In this document: piece by piece, positions 45,515-54,915 of the stretch
Numbering within the stretch: position 1 is the stretch's first letter
Layout: each line of letters opens with the position of its first letter
Assembly: GCF_009765835.1 (NCBI RefSeq)
Contig: NZ_LMUS01000006.1
Location: forward strand, 496,001 to 560,000
Length of the DNA: 64,000 bases
Direction of reading: 5' to 3'
Origin: Granulicella sp. L56
GTDB taxonomy: Bacteria; Acidobacteriota; Terriglobia; Terriglobales; Acidobacteriaceae
Program-made: the position numbers and the translations under genes
Notes under the pieces: generated by a model
What the model was told of the DNA's origin: nothing
The model's database searches: none
Seen by the model: the letters and a program-made list of their open reading frames with translations, nothing else

Positions 45515-46333
45515 CTACTGGCCCGGCGCGCCCTTCGGCGTGGAGAGATAGCCCGACACAGTGTTCTTCTCGATGTCGTTCACCACCAGCTCATACAGCA
45601 CCGGCGTCTTGCCCGTGTAGAACTGCACCGGCTCGTCGAGGTTCTTGTCCTTCTTCTCGATGTTACGGTCGTCCGCGCTCACGTTCAGCGTGAACCGCGC
45701 GTGCTTCATGTCCACCTTCTTCAGTTGCAGCTTAATGGTCGAGAGCAGCACTGGCTTCTCGCCCTTCTTCAAGGTGAACTCGATATAGTTCCGGTCGCCT
45801 TTATGCTTCAGGATCTCAAGCTCACCGTGGTTGGTCGCAATCAGGCCGCTCATCACACCTGCATCGCCGACCACCCGCTGAAGCTGCGTCTTCGTCGCCT
45901 CCAGGTCGGTCTTCGTCGTCGCAACATCTGTCTTCACGCCGCCCACATCGGTCTTCACCGTGGCCACGTCGTTCGAAACCGCGCCGATCTGCTGATTGGT
46001 CGCCGCCTGTTCCTTTTCCAGCTTCGACGTCGCAGCCTGCTGAGAGGCAAGAATGTTCTGCGCGCGGATCTCAATCTGCTTCTGCGCGATGCCGACGCTC
46101 TGCCCCAGCGTCTCGCTCGTCGCCCGCAGCCGGGCATTCGTCGCCTCCAGCTTCTCCGACAAATCAGCATTCTTCTGGACAGCCGCCGTCAACTGCTTCT
46201 GTGTATCGGCCAGATGGTTCTGTAAGCCATAGCACCAAACCAGCGAGCCCAACGCAGCCAACAATGCCACTACAAGAACACCAAGAAATACTCCAGACAT
46301 CGAACGCTCTGCTACATATCCGTCTTCGCTCAT
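45515..46333 (-). CDS. Membrane-anchored coiled-coil protein of unknown function
   Basis: This 272-aa protein has one N-terminal helix (VFLGVLVVALLAALGSLVWCY) followed by a long heptad region (about 45-165) rich in Thr/Ala/Gln/Lys with a VKTDVxxVKTD-like repeat. A C-terminal globular part (about 170-260) looks all-beta: YIEFTLKKGEKPVLLSTIKLQLKKVD and so on. I recognise no family. The topology suggests an extracytoplasmic stalk carrying a small beta domain. It diverges from thiO. Confidence 0.72.
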   Translation of the reverse strand: MSEDGYVAERSMSGVFLGVLVVALLAALGSLVWCYGLQNHLADTQKQLTAAVQKNADLSEKLEATNARLRATSETLGQSVGIAQKQIEIRAQNILASQQAATSKLEKEQAATNQQIGAVSNDVATVKTDVGGVKTDVATTKTDLEATKTQLQRVVGDAGVMSGLIATNHGELEILKHKGDRNYIEFTLKKGEKPVLLSTIKLQLKKVDMKHARFTLNVSADDRNIEKKDKNLDEPVQFYTGKTPVLYELVVNDIEKNTVSGYLSTPKGAPGQ

Positions 46334-46484
46334 TCCACTCTCCTATGCATCGCACTTCGATTCGCCTGTGCCGATCTTCCCGGAACAAGCTGCTCGTCAG
46401 TCTCTCAAACTTGCGCGTCCCTGACCATACCACTTCTGAAATCGTGCCTCTCCTCTATTTTTGTAATCGCACTAAACTAGTCTT

Positions 46485-47561
46485 ATGCACCACTCCGACA
46501 TCTGCATCGCTGGAGCCGGCATCATCGGCCTTTCTCTCGCCCTCGAACTCCATCGCCACGGCCTCAGCGTCACCGTCTTTGATCAGGCACAGCCGCTCGG
46601 CGAAGCCTCGACCGCTGCCGCCGGAATGCTCGCCGCCAGCGATCCCGACAATCCTGCGCCGCTGCGCAAGCTCGCCGACCTCAGCCTCTCGCTCTACCCC
46701 GCGTTCCTCGACCGCCTGCACGCACACTCCGGCATCGCCGTCCCTTTCCACACCAGTCAAACCCTGCAATCGCAGATAAGTTCTTCGCCCGATCCCCTCT
46801 CCCCCGAAGCACTCAGCAAAATCCTTCCTCAACTCACACCGCAGCATCACCACTTCACCCTCCTCGACGAGCACAGCCTCGACCCACGCAATCTCGCCGC
46901 CGCACTCCTCGCCGCAGTCCGTGCAACCACCATCGACCTGCAACCGGACACAAAGGTCCTCTCCACGCAGTCCATCGACGACGCCGTCGAAGTCCACACC
47001 ACCCAGGGCATCTTCCACGCCGCGAAGTTCATCAACTGCACCGGCGCCTGGGCGACTCACTCCACCCTTGCACCCAGCGCCGCCATCGCTCCGAGAAAAG
47101 GCCAGATGCTGGCCATCGCCATCCCCCCCACGCTCTCGCTTCCTCTCGTGGTCCGCACCCACGGCATGTATATCGTCCCTCGCACCACTGGCCCCAACGC
47201 AGGCCGCGCCATCATCGGAGCGACTATAGAAGATGCTGGCTTCGACAAGATCGTTCATCCAGCCGACATCGCTCACCTCCGCTCTCTCGCCGCGGCTCTC
47301 CTTCCCGCTCTCGCCGACGCGCCGCAGCTTGAGGTCTGGGCAGGCCTCCGTCCCTCAACGCCGGACGAACTTCCCTTCCTCGGCCCATCGCCCGGCCATC
47401 GCAATCAATTCGTCGCCGCCGGACACTACCGCAACGGCATCCTCCTTGCTCCGGCAACGGCGCACGTCATGGCGCAGAGCATCCTCGGCAAACCCACCGC
47501 AATCGATCTGTCCGACTACTCTCCCACCCGCACCCTGGCATCTTCAGCTATCGCACACTGA
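46485..47561 (+). CDS. thiO: Glycine oxidase-like FAD enzyme ThiO
   Basis: This 358-aa DadA/DAO-type flavoenzyme has ICIAGAGIIGLSLALELHRHG (FAD GxGxxG), STAAAGMLAAS, MYIVPRTTGP and EVWAGLRPSTPDELPFLGP with the substrate Arg. ThiO oxidises glycine to dehydroglycine for thiamine thiazole synthesis in aerobes. No thi genes or TPP riboswitch are nearby, so another D- or amino-acid oxidase is possible. It is followed after 87 bp by citrate synthase. Confidence 0.85.
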   Translation: MHHSDICIAGAGIIGLSLALELHRHGLSVTVFDQAQPLGEASTAAAGMLAASDPDNPAPLRKLADLSLSLYPAFLDRLHAHSGIAVPFHTSQTLQSQISSSPDPLSPEALSKILPQLTPQHHHFTLLDEHSLDPRNLAAALLAAVRATTIDLQPDTKVLSTQSIDDAVEVHTTQGIFHAAKFINCTGAWATHSTLAPSAAIAPRKGQMLAIAIPPTLSLPLVVRTHGMYIVPRTTGPNAGRAIIGATIEDAGFDKIVHPADIAHLRSLAAALLPALADAPQLEVWAGLRPSTPDELPFLGPSPGHRNQFVAAGHYRNGILLAPATAHVMAQSILGKPTAIDLSDYSPTRTLASSAIAH

Positions 47562-47648
47562 AGGCGATATTCGCGCAGCGAACCGTGACAACCCTTTCGC
47601 GGCTGCGCTATAAACGATGTAGTTCGTTTAATTCTGGAGAAGTCGCTC

Positions 47649-48782
47649 ATGTCCAATGTTGTCGCACCGAAAGGCTTGGAAGGCATCGTCGCCACCAGCT
47701 CTTCCATCTGCTTTATTGACGGCGACGCCGGCGTCCTCTCCTATCGTGGAATCGACATCCACGAGCTTGCCCAGCGCTCCACCTTTGAGGAGTGCGCCTA
47801 CCTCCTCTGGTTCGGCAAGCTGCCCAACGCCACCGAGCTTGCCAACTTCGCCACCCAGCTCGCCGCAGCGCGCAAGCTCGATCCCAAGATCGTCGATTTC
47901 CTCCGCACCGTACCGGCAACCGCGACGCCCATGCAAGTGCTCCGCACCGCTACCTCGCTGCTCAGCATCTACGACGCCGACGAGGCCGATTGCAGCCACG
48001 ACGCCAACGTCCGCAAGTCCTTCCGTCTCACCGCGCAGATCCCGATGATCGTCGCCCTCTTCGACCGCATCCGCAAGGGCAAGCCCGTCGTCGAGGCCGA
48101 CCACAAGCTCTCGCACGCCGGCAACTTCCTCTGGATGCTCAACGGCGAGCGCCCTTCCGAGACGGCGACCCGCGCCTTCGACATCGCGCTCATCCTCCAC
48201 GCCGACCATGAACTGAACGCCAGCACCTTCGCCGCCCGCGTCATCGCGGCGACTCTCGCCGACATCCACTCAGCCATCACCGGAGCCATTGGCGCGCTCA
48301 AAGGCCCCCTCCATGGCGGAGCCAACGAAGCCACCATGCGCCTGCTCTACGCCATCGACAAGGCGGGAGCCGACCCCATCGAGTACGTGAAGCAGATGTT
48401 CGTCGAGAAGAAGAAGATCTCCGGCTTCGGCCATCGCGTCTACCACACCGAAGACCCACGGGCCACGCACCTCCGCAGCATGTCCGAAGAGCTGGGCAAG
48501 GCCGCTGGAAGCACCAAGTGGTTCGATATGTCCCGCAAGATCGAACTCTTCATCAAGGAGCAGAAGAAGCTCAACGCCAACGTCGACTTCTACTCCGCCT
48601 CCACCTACACCACGCTCGGCATCGACATCGATCTCTTCACTCCGATCTTCGCCATCAGCCGCATCGCCGGATGGGCCGCCCACGTCATCGAGCAGCACGA
48701 TGACAACCGCCTCATCCGCCCGCGCGCCGACTACGTTGGCCCCGCTTACCCGTCGCCCTACGTCCCCATCGCAGAACGCTAG
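47649..48782 (+). CDS. Citrate synthase
   Basis: This 377-aa type II-like short citrate synthase has FIDGDAGVLSYRGIDIHELA at the N-terminus, LKGPLHGGANEATMRLL and GFGHRVYHTEDPRATHL with active-site His residues, and NVDFYSASTYTTLGI with the catalytic Asp. 2-Methylcitrate synthases share these motifs, so propionyl-CoA use cannot be excluded. GGAGAAG lies a few bases before the ATG. Downstream is a hairpin repeat. Confidence 0.95.
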   Translation: MSNVVAPKGLEGIVATSSSICFIDGDAGVLSYRGIDIHELAQRSTFEECAYLLWFGKLPNATELANFATQLAAARKLDPKIVDFLRTVPATATPMQVLRTATSLLSIYDADEADCSHDANVRKSFRLTAQIPMIVALFDRIRKGKPVVEADHKLSHAGNFLWMLNGERPSETATRAFDIALILHADHELNASTFAARVIAATLADIHSAITGAIGALKGPLHGGANEATMRLLYAIDKAGADPIEYVKQMFVEKKKISGFGHRVYHTEDPRATHLRSMSEELGKAAGSTKWFDMSRKIELFIKEQKKLNANVDFYSASTYTTLGIDIDLFTPIFAISRIAGWAAHVIEQHDDNRLIRPRADYVGPAYPSPYVPIAER

Positions 48783-48836
48783 ATTTAAAGTGGAATGTGC
48801 GGACGGTAACAGCACCAAAGGCGCGATCTATACCAG

Positions 48837-48876
48837 CCTGGGGCAAAGCCCCAGGTAATTGGCCAGCAATGCCCAA
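48837..48876. repeat. Hairpin repeat-like unit after citrate synthase gene
   Basis: CCTGGGGC-AAA-GCCCCAGG (48837-48855) is a perfect 8-bp stem; a second weak hairpin GGGCTGAAGGCCC follows. Layout resembles dispersed Terriglobia palindromes, but only one copy is in the window. It could also terminate the citrate synthase transcript. Confidence 0.5.
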
Positions 48877-48924
48877 GGGCTGAAGGCCCGTCCCATAGGC
48901 ATCCCGCAGCGGTAAAATGGACGT

Positions 48925-50193
48925 ATGCGACCTATCTACATGGACGCGAATGCCACCACCCCTCTTCTCCCCGAAGTCTTCGAGGCCATGCGACCCTTCT
49001 GGATCGAACACTTCGGCAATGCCAGCTCCATCCATCAGCAGGGCCAATACGCCCGCGCCGCCGTCGATCACGCCCGCGAGTCCATCGCCAAGCTCCTTCA
49101 TTGCCGCGCCTCCGAGATCGTCTTCACCTCCGGCGGCACCGAGAGCGACAACCTCGCCCTCTTCGGCACCCTCTCCGCAGGCGCGCACCTCGTCACCACC
49201 GCCATCGAGCACCACGCCGTCCTTCACGCCGCCGAATCGCTCGCCGCACGAAACATCGAGGTCACCTTTCTCCCCTGCACCGCGCAGGGACTCATCGAAC
49301 CCGCCGCACTCGAAGCCGCGCTCCGCCCCAACACCAAATTAGTCAGCATTATGTACGCGAACAACGAGACCGGCGTCATCCAACCGATTGCCGAACTCGC
49401 CCGCATCGCGCACACTGCCGGAGCACTCTTCCACACCGACGCCGTACAAGCCGCAGGCAAGCTTCCCCTCGACCTCAGCCCGCGCGGCCCACTCAAAGAC
49501 GTGGACCTTCTCAGCATCTCCGGCCACAAGATCTACGCGCCCAAAGGCATCGGCGTCCTCTTCGTCCGCCGCAGTGTCCGTCTCTCCCCAATGATGCACG
49601 GAGGCACGCACGAGCGCCAGCGCCGTGCCGGAACAGAAAACGTCACTGGAGTCGTAGGTCTGGGCAAAGCCGCCGAACTCGCCCAGGCATGGCTAGCGAC
49701 CGATGTCCCCGCCACAAATCTGGGTGCCCCATGTCCCGACTCTGGGACATGGGATGCGGGCGGATGCCCGCCCCCTCTCGATCCGGCGCATGGCCCCACC
49801 CACCTCGCCACTCTCCGTGACCGCCTCGAACAAGGCATCCTCGCACAGGTCGAAGAGTGCGGCATCAACGGCGAGGGCGCGCCTCGCGTGGCAAACACCA
49901 CCAACCTCTACTTCGACCACGTAGAGGCCGAAGCACTCGTCATTGCGCTGGATTTAAAGGGCCTCTCCGTCAGCGGAGGCAGCGCCTGCCAGTCCGGAGC
50001 CACCGAACCCTCACACGTCCTCACCGCCATGGGCCTCATCCCGGCCCGCGCTCGCGCCAGCATCCGATTCTCGCTCTCCAAGCTCACCACCGAAGAAGAA
50101 GTCGAACGGGCTCTCGCGCTGGTCCCCACCGCGGTAGCTCGTCTCCGCGAGCTAAGCCCTACTTATCACAAGAGCATAGAGAGCGTTGCCTGA
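48925..50193 (+). CDS. Cysteine desulfurase with in-frame repeat insertion
   Basis: This 422-aa PLP enzyme of the NifS/IscS class supplies sulfur for Fe-S clusters and tRNA thiolation. The Lys is in SISGHKIYAPKG, THERQRRAGTENV is conserved, and the catalytic Cys is in GGSACQSGATEP. Residues about 261-291 (VPATNLGAPCPDSGTWDAGG and on) are encoded by palindromic repeat C plus a second hairpin and interrupt the helix ending AWLA and resuming THLATLRDRL. The frame is kept and the motifs are intact, so activity is likely retained. MnmA, a user of such sulfur, is also in the window but not adjacent. Confidence 0.93.
   Translation: MRPIYMDANATTPLLPEVFEAMRPFWIEHFGNASSIHQQGQYARAAVDHARESIAKLLHCRASEIVFTSGGTESDNLALFGTLSAGAHLVTTAIEHHAVLHAAESLAARNIEVTFLPCTAQGLIEPAALEAALRPNTKLVSIMYANNETGVIQPIAELARIAHTAGALFHTDAVQAAGKLPLDLSPRGPLKDVDLLSISGHKIYAPKGIGVLFVRRSVRLSPMMHGGTHERQRRAGTENVTGVVGLGKAAELAQAWLATDVPATNLGAPCPDSGTWDAGGCPPPLDPAHGPTHLATLRDRLEQGILAQVEECGINGEGAPRVANTTNLYFDHVEAEALVIALDLKGLSVSGGSACQSGATEPSHVLTAMGLIPARARASIRFSLSKLTTEEEVERALALVPTAVARLRELSPTYHKSIESVA
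49713..49775. repeat. Palindromic dispersed repeat, family C, copy 2 (inside CDS)
   Basis: CCCATGTCCC (49728-49737), GACTCT, GGGACATGGG (49744-49753) is a perfect 10-bp inverted repeat shared with 2903-2941. Directly after it, GCGGGC (49756-49761) and GCCCGC (49766-49771) form a second stem. The whole unit is translated as part of the cysteine desulfurase. Confidence 0.85.
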
Positions 50194-50194
50194 C

Positions 50195-52069
50195 TCACAG
50201 GTACCAGGGAATATTCACGATCACGATTCTCTGGTTTCCCTTCAGCAGCAGCAGCAGCTTCAGTAACTGCACCCGCTGTCCATGCAGCGCATTCTCCCAC
50301 CAGTGCGCCACCACCATCTCCGGCAGAATCACGGCGACCTTCCGCCCAGGATTCTCATCCTCCAGCTTCAGGATGTATTCCATCAACGGCGAGAGCACGA
50401 AGCGGAAATTAGACGGTATCGTCACCAGCTCCGGCTCCTGTAAGCCCTCTTTCCTGATAGGGCCCACCACCTTGTCTTCCCACACATCGTCAAGGCCCTC
50501 GTCCCCTTCGTCGTCCGAGTGGATGTGTACCGCCTTGATCTCCTTCGACAGCAGCAGCCCAAACCGCAGCGCCTTCTCCGTCACCCGGTCCCAGCGCGCC
50601 ATCGGAATTACCACAATCGGTGGCTCCAGGTTCATCAGGTTAATCGGGGTCATGTCCTTCATCTCGCGCTTCACCCGCGAGTAGTGCCGCTTCACGCCAA
50701 GCATGATCAGGATCAGCAGCGGAATCAAAATCGCCGTCACCCATGCCCCGGAGAGGAACTTCGTCACCAGCACCACCAGCGTCGTAATGCCGGTCGCCAG
50801 CGCGCCGAAGCCATTGACGAACATGTGCCACCAATGTCTTTTGTAGCCCCCCTCCTGCTTCTTCCAGTGCACCACCATCCCGGCCTGCGACAGGGTAAAG
50901 GCGATAAATGCGCCAATCGCATAGAGCGGAATCAATCGGTCGGTCACACCGTCGAACAGGAAAAGAATGACAGCGGTAAATCCTGTGAGCGCGTAGATGC
51001 CGTGCGAAAACAGCAACCGGCGGCCACGCAGCAGAAACACATGCGGCAGATAATCATGTGCGGCGATGGCCCGCGCCAGCCGTGGAAATCCGGCGAAGGC
51101 GGTATTGGCGCTCAGAGACAACGCCACCAGGATCGACGCCATGGTCGTGTAGTAAAACCATCCCCGCCCAAACACGGCCGTGGTCAGGATGCTCACCATG
51201 CTCTGGTAGTGGAGCGCCGTCGGCTCCATCGCCGTGATGCCATAAGCCCGGGCCAGATAGGTCGTCCCAAACAACAGGACAACCAGCATCGCGATAATGA
51301 CTGTCAGCGAGAGTTGCGCCTTCTTCGCCCTCGGCTCCTCAAAGGCATTCACGCCGTTCGATACAGCTTCAACGCCGGTCATAGCGGCGCAACCATTGGA
51401 AAACGCCTTCAGCAGCAGCCAAATCCCCAGGTACTTCACCGTAGCAGGCAGTGCCGGAGGAGGGGGCGCTACCGGTACAGGATGGCCACCGGAAACAATG
51501 GTGTGATAAACCCCGACACCAATCACAGCCATCAATGTCCCGACGAACATGAAAGTCGGAATAATAAATGCTGCTCCGGCTTCTTTCACTCCGCGCAGGT
51601 TCACAATGGTCAGAATTGCAAGTATGAGTAAACAGAGAAGAAGCGTATCCGGCAGCAGGCTCGGGACAGCAGAGGTCAGCGCCGTCACGCCGGCTGAAAT
51701 TCCCACCGCAGCCGTCAGAATATAGTCGATCATCAGCGCCGCAGCCGCCAGCAGCGCCGGGCCGATGCCCAGGTTCTCGCTCGCAACGGTGTACGATCCG
51801 CCACCGTTGGGATATGCGGCAATCGTCTGCAGATAGCTGAAGAAGACGATTCCCAGCAGGATTAAAATTGCCGTAACAATCGGAACGATGTAATGAAGTC
51901 CCGCGAGCCCCAGCGGAATCAGCAGCGTCATCGCCGCCTCTGGCCCGTAAGCTGCGCTGGTCAGCGCATCCAACCCAAAAATCGGGATTCCCGCAGCGAC
52001 TCCGATGTGCTCGGAGTGCTCTTCACTTGTTGCTAACGGCTTCCCCAGAAGGGAGTCTACAAAAGACAT
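50195..52069 (-). CDS. KimA-like APC-superfamily potassium transporter
   Basis: This 624-aa protein has 12 predicted helices (about 40-480) and a C-terminal soluble domain of about 140 residues resembling a universal-stress fold (PPIVVIPMARWDRVTEKALRF). It begins LLGKPLATSEEHSEHI, then DALTSAAYGPEAAM, AYPNGGGSYTVASENLG and DYILTAAVGISAGVTAL, close to my memory of B. subtilis KimA (YdaO), a high-affinity K+/H+ symporter controlled by c-di-AMP. Amino-acid APC permeases usually lack the soluble tail. The assignment to K+ is by resemblance. It converges on the cysteine desulfurase gene. Confidence 0.8.
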   Translation of the reverse strand: MSFVDSLLGKPLATSEEHSEHIGVAAGIPIFGLDALTSAAYGPEAAMTLLIPLGLAGLHYIVPIVTAILILLGIVFFSYLQTIAAYPNGGGSYTVASENLGIGPALLAAAALMIDYILTAAVGISAGVTALTSAVPSLLPDTLLLCLLILAILTIVNLRGVKEAGAAFIIPTFMFVGTLMAVIGVGVYHTIVSGGHPVPVAPPPPALPATVKYLGIWLLLKAFSNGCAAMTGVEAVSNGVNAFEEPRAKKAQLSLTVIIAMLVVLLFGTTYLARAYGITAMEPTALHYQSMVSILTTAVFGRGWFYYTTMASILVALSLSANTAFAGFPRLARAIAAHDYLPHVFLLRGRRLLFSHGIYALTGFTAVILFLFDGVTDRLIPLYAIGAFIAFTLSQAGMVVHWKKQEGGYKRHWWHMFVNGFGALATGITTLVVLVTKFLSGAWVTAILIPLLILIMLGVKRHYSRVKREMKDMTPINLMNLEPPIVVIPMARWDRVTEKALRFGLLLSKEIKAVHIHSDDEGDEGLDDVWEDKVVGPIRKEGLQEPELVTIPSNFRFVLSPLMEYILKLEDENPGRKVAVILPEMVVAHWWENALHGQRVQLLKLLLLLKGNQRIVIVNIPWYL

Positions 52070-52201
52070 CGTTTTTGTATAGTAACCCGTTTGTCAAAGC
52101 GCGCATCTAACTTCTTTTGATGCATCGTCCTGTCAAAAATAGTTCCATACAATCCCTTTATCATCAAAATAGAAAATCCTAATCCCGCATCAGGAGCCCC
52201 C

Positions 52202-52768
52202 ATGCCCGCAAATCTCTACGACATCCCCGTCAACCGAATCACCGGCGAAGCTACCTCCCTCGCCGACTATCGCGGCAAAGTCCTGCTGGTAGTCAACGTG
52301 GCCTCCCAATGCGGCCTCACCCCTCAATATGACGCACTCGAAAAGCTTTACACCCGCTTCCAGGACTCAGGCCTCGCTGTTCTCGGCTTTCCTGCCAACG
52401 ACTTCGGCTCGCAAGAGCCCGGCAGCAACGAGGAGATCCAGACCTTCTGCCGCAGCACCTTCGGCGTCAACTTCCCCATGTTCTCGAAGATCGCCGTCAC
52501 CGGCCCCGACACTCATCCTCTTTACAAGTCCCTCATCGAAGCCCAGCCCAAGGCCACCGGCGAAGGCCGCGCCGCCATGCGCGAGAACCTCAATGGATTT
52601 CTCAGCAAAAGCAACTCCACCACCAACCCCGAGCCCGGCATCCTCTGGAACTTCGAGAAGTTCCTCATCGGCCGCGACGGCAATGTCGTCGCCCGCTTCT
52701 CCCCCGAAGTCGTGCCCGACGACCCAGCCGTCGTCGCAGCCATCGAGTCTGCCCTCGCTCAATCGTAA
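52202..52768 (+). CDS. Glutathione peroxidase family (thiol peroxidase)
   Basis: This 188-aa thioredoxin-fold protein reduces peroxides. The peroxidatic residue is Cys37 in NVASQCGLTPQY, not selenocysteine; GFPANDFGSQEPGS has the Gln and LWNFEKFL has the Trp of the catalytic tetrad. Cys in EIQTFCRS could be the resolving Cys, which would make it thioredoxin-dependent. No signal peptide is seen. CAGGAG lies seven bases before the ATG. It diverges from the KimA-like gene. Confidence 0.95.
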   Translation: MPANLYDIPVNRITGEATSLADYRGKVLLVVNVASQCGLTPQYDALEKLYTRFQDSGLAVLGFPANDFGSQEPGSNEEIQTFCRSTFGVNFPMFSKIAVTGPDTHPLYKSLIEAQPKATGEGRAAMRENLNGFLSKSNSTTNPEPGILWNFEKFLIGRDGNVVARFSPEVVPDDPAVVAAIESALAQS

Positions 52769-52851
52769 TTTCAAGTTGTAAGCTGGATGAGTCAACGCAT
52801 TTTCCTCGCTCATCCAGCTTCCAACTCTGAATTACTGAGAGGGCCCCGACC

Positions 52852-54789
52852 TTGAACCTTCGCATCCTCCCCTTCGCGTTCTCCCTTCTTCTTGCCTTCC
52901 CCGCCATCGCGCAAAAGCCCCCCATCCGCATCACCGCCGATCTCTCCGAGGCTCCCCGCAAGCTCTACCACGCCGAGATCGAGATCCCCGTCTCTCCCGG
53001 CCCGCTCACCCTCATTACGCCAGAGTGGATTCCCGGCAACCACCGCCCCACCGGCCCCGCCGAAGACATCACAGGAGTCGTCTTCACCGCCAACGGCCAA
53101 ACCCTGCCCTGGCGCCGCGACGACACCAATCTCTACGAGTTCCACCTCATCATCCCCGCCGGAGTCACCACCCTCCACGCTCACCTCGACTGCATCGTCA
53201 CCTCCCGCGTCGCCTCGAAGTTCGCCGTCCTCGAGTGGGAAAAGCTGCTCCTCTATCCCGCCAACACTCCCGTCGCCAATATCCCCATCCAGCCCTCCGT
53301 CACCGTTCCTGCAGGCTGGGGCATCGGCACCGCGCTCACTTCCATCGGCACCGGCGCACCGACCACCGCCAACACCGGAGTCGATCAAGCCGACCACACT
53401 ACCACCCCCGGCGCGACCACCACCAACTACGCAGCCACCACCGTCGAGCAGCTTCAGGACTCCCCTGTCATCACCGGCCAATACTTCCACGAGTTCCCCC
53501 TCGCACCCGAGGTCACGCCCAAGCACTACATCGACGTGGTCGCCGACGCCCCCGAAGACTCCGAACTCCGCCCCGAACTCCTCGCCGAAATCTCCAACCT
53601 CGTCCGCGAGACCGGAGCGATGTACGGCCCGCGCCACTATCACGTCTACCACTTCCTGCTCACCCTCTCCGACGCAACCGACGGCGAGGGTCTCGAGCAC
53701 GGCCAGTCCTCCAACAACGGCGTCGACGAAAAGACCTTCTCCGACGCCGATCACCAACTCATCGACTCCGACCTCCTCTCGCACGAGTTCACCCACTCCT
53801 GGAACGGCAAATACCGTCGCCCCTTCAACCTCTACCAGACCGACTTCGCCACCATGCAGCAAGGCTCGCTGCTCTGGGTTTACGAAGGCATGACTCAATA
53901 TCTCGGCAACGTCCTCGCCGCCCGCTCCGGCCTCAAGTCGCAAGCGCAATACCGCGACCAACTCGCCATCTCCGCCGCCAACCTCGATAACAAACCCGGC
54001 CGCGTCTGGCGCAACACCGAAGACACCGCCATCGCCGCCAGCATCCTTCGCGGCGGCAACCCCGCATGGTCAAACTGGAAGCGCGGCCAGGACTACTACC
54101 AGGAGGGCGAACTCTTCTGGCTTGATGCCGACACCACCATCCGCAAGCTCACGAACAACAAAAAATCTCTCAACGACTTCGAGCACATCTTCCTCGGCAA
54201 GGGCGGCAATACCGGCCCACTCATCGTCACCTACAACCGCGACGAGCTCGTCGCTGATCTCAACCAGGTCGTCAAATACGATTGGGCAACCTTCATCCAC
54301 GAGCACATCGACACGATCAACCCCCACGCCGACCTCTCCGGCATCGAACAGGGCGGCTATAAGCTCGTCTACACCGACAAGCCCAGCAAATCCCAGACGA
54401 CCATGAATTCCGCACGCAAGGATCATCCCGGCCCCGACGTCTGGTACTCCCTCGGTCTCCGCATCAAGAACGATGGCACCATCACCGACATTCGCTGGGG
54501 AGGCCCAGCCGACAACGCCAAACTCGCTCCCGGCCAAAAGATCATCGCCGTCGATGGAATCATCTTCTCCTCCGACGCGGTCAAGGCCGCCATCAAACAA
54601 TCCAAAGACAACGCCGCACCGATCCACCTCATCCTGCAAACCGATCAATTCGTCACCCTCACCGACATCAACTACCACGGCGGCGAACGCTACCCCTCGC
54701 TCCAGCGCATCGAAGGCACACCCGACTTCCTCGACGACATCACGAAGCCTCTCACCACACCCCAAACCGCCCCCGCAAAAGCCGAGTAA
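52852..54789 (+). CDS. Secreted M61 family metallopeptidase with PDZ domain
   Basis: This 645-aa glycyl-aminopeptidase-like enzyme has a signal starting MNLRILPFAFSLLLAFPA. Its N-terminal beta domain (about 25-200) is followed by HEFTH in LLSHEFTHSWNGKYRRPFNL and the third ligand Glu in LWVYEGMTQYLG, so the zinc site is complete. A PDZ domain near residues 510-600 (GLRIKNDGTITDIRWGGPA) is followed by a short tail. The TTG start at 52852 is used because it gives the signal peptide; the GAGAGGG before it is a weak binding site. It stands alone. Confidence 0.94.
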   Translation: MNLRILPFAFSLLLAFPAIAQKPPIRITADLSEAPRKLYHAEIEIPVSPGPLTLITPEWIPGNHRPTGPAEDITGVVFTANGQTLPWRRDDTNLYEFHLIIPAGVTTLHAHLDCIVTSRVASKFAVLEWEKLLLYPANTPVANIPIQPSVTVPAGWGIGTALTSIGTGAPTTANTGVDQADHTTTPGATTTNYAATTVEQLQDSPVITGQYFHEFPLAPEVTPKHYIDVVADAPEDSELRPELLAEISNLVRETGAMYGPRHYHVYHFLLTLSDATDGEGLEHGQSSNNGVDEKTFSDADHQLIDSDLLSHEFTHSWNGKYRRPFNLYQTDFATMQQGSLLWVYEGMTQYLGNVLAARSGLKSQAQYRDQLAISAANLDNKPGRVWRNTEDTAIAASILRGGNPAWSNWKRGQDYYQEGELFWLDADTTIRKLTNNKKSLNDFEHIFLGKGGNTGPLIVTYNRDELVADLNQVVKYDWATFIHEHIDTINPHADLSGIEQGGYKLVYTDKPSKSQTTMNSARKDHPGPDVWYSLGLRIKNDGTITDIRWGGPADNAKLAPGQKIIAVDGIIFSSDAVKAAIKQSKDNAAPIHLILQTDQFVTLTDINYHGGERYPSLQRIEGTPDFLDDITKPLTTPQTAPAKAE

Positions 54790-54915
54790 GAAAACCGTTA
54801 CAAAGCTCAACTCAAAAAAGAGGACGCAAAAGTTTTCGCTAACACCCTCATAAGCTAGGATTGTGCAGTTCCGCTATAGAAGCATGCGGCGGTAAACCGA
54901 GTGAAAGGGTGCGCG

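Noticed and set aside
46334..46484. TPP riboswitch before thiO
   Set aside because: No THI-box sequence found in the 151-bp divergent region.
50519..51631. 370-codon plus-strand frame opposite the KimA-like gene
   Set aside because: Antisense shadow rich in Arg, His and Gln; no start signal.
52810..53961. 383-codon minus-strand frame opposite the M61 peptidase
   Set aside because: C-rich wobble positions leave the antisense frame open; Gly/Val/Asp-rich product without a ribosome-binding site or family match.
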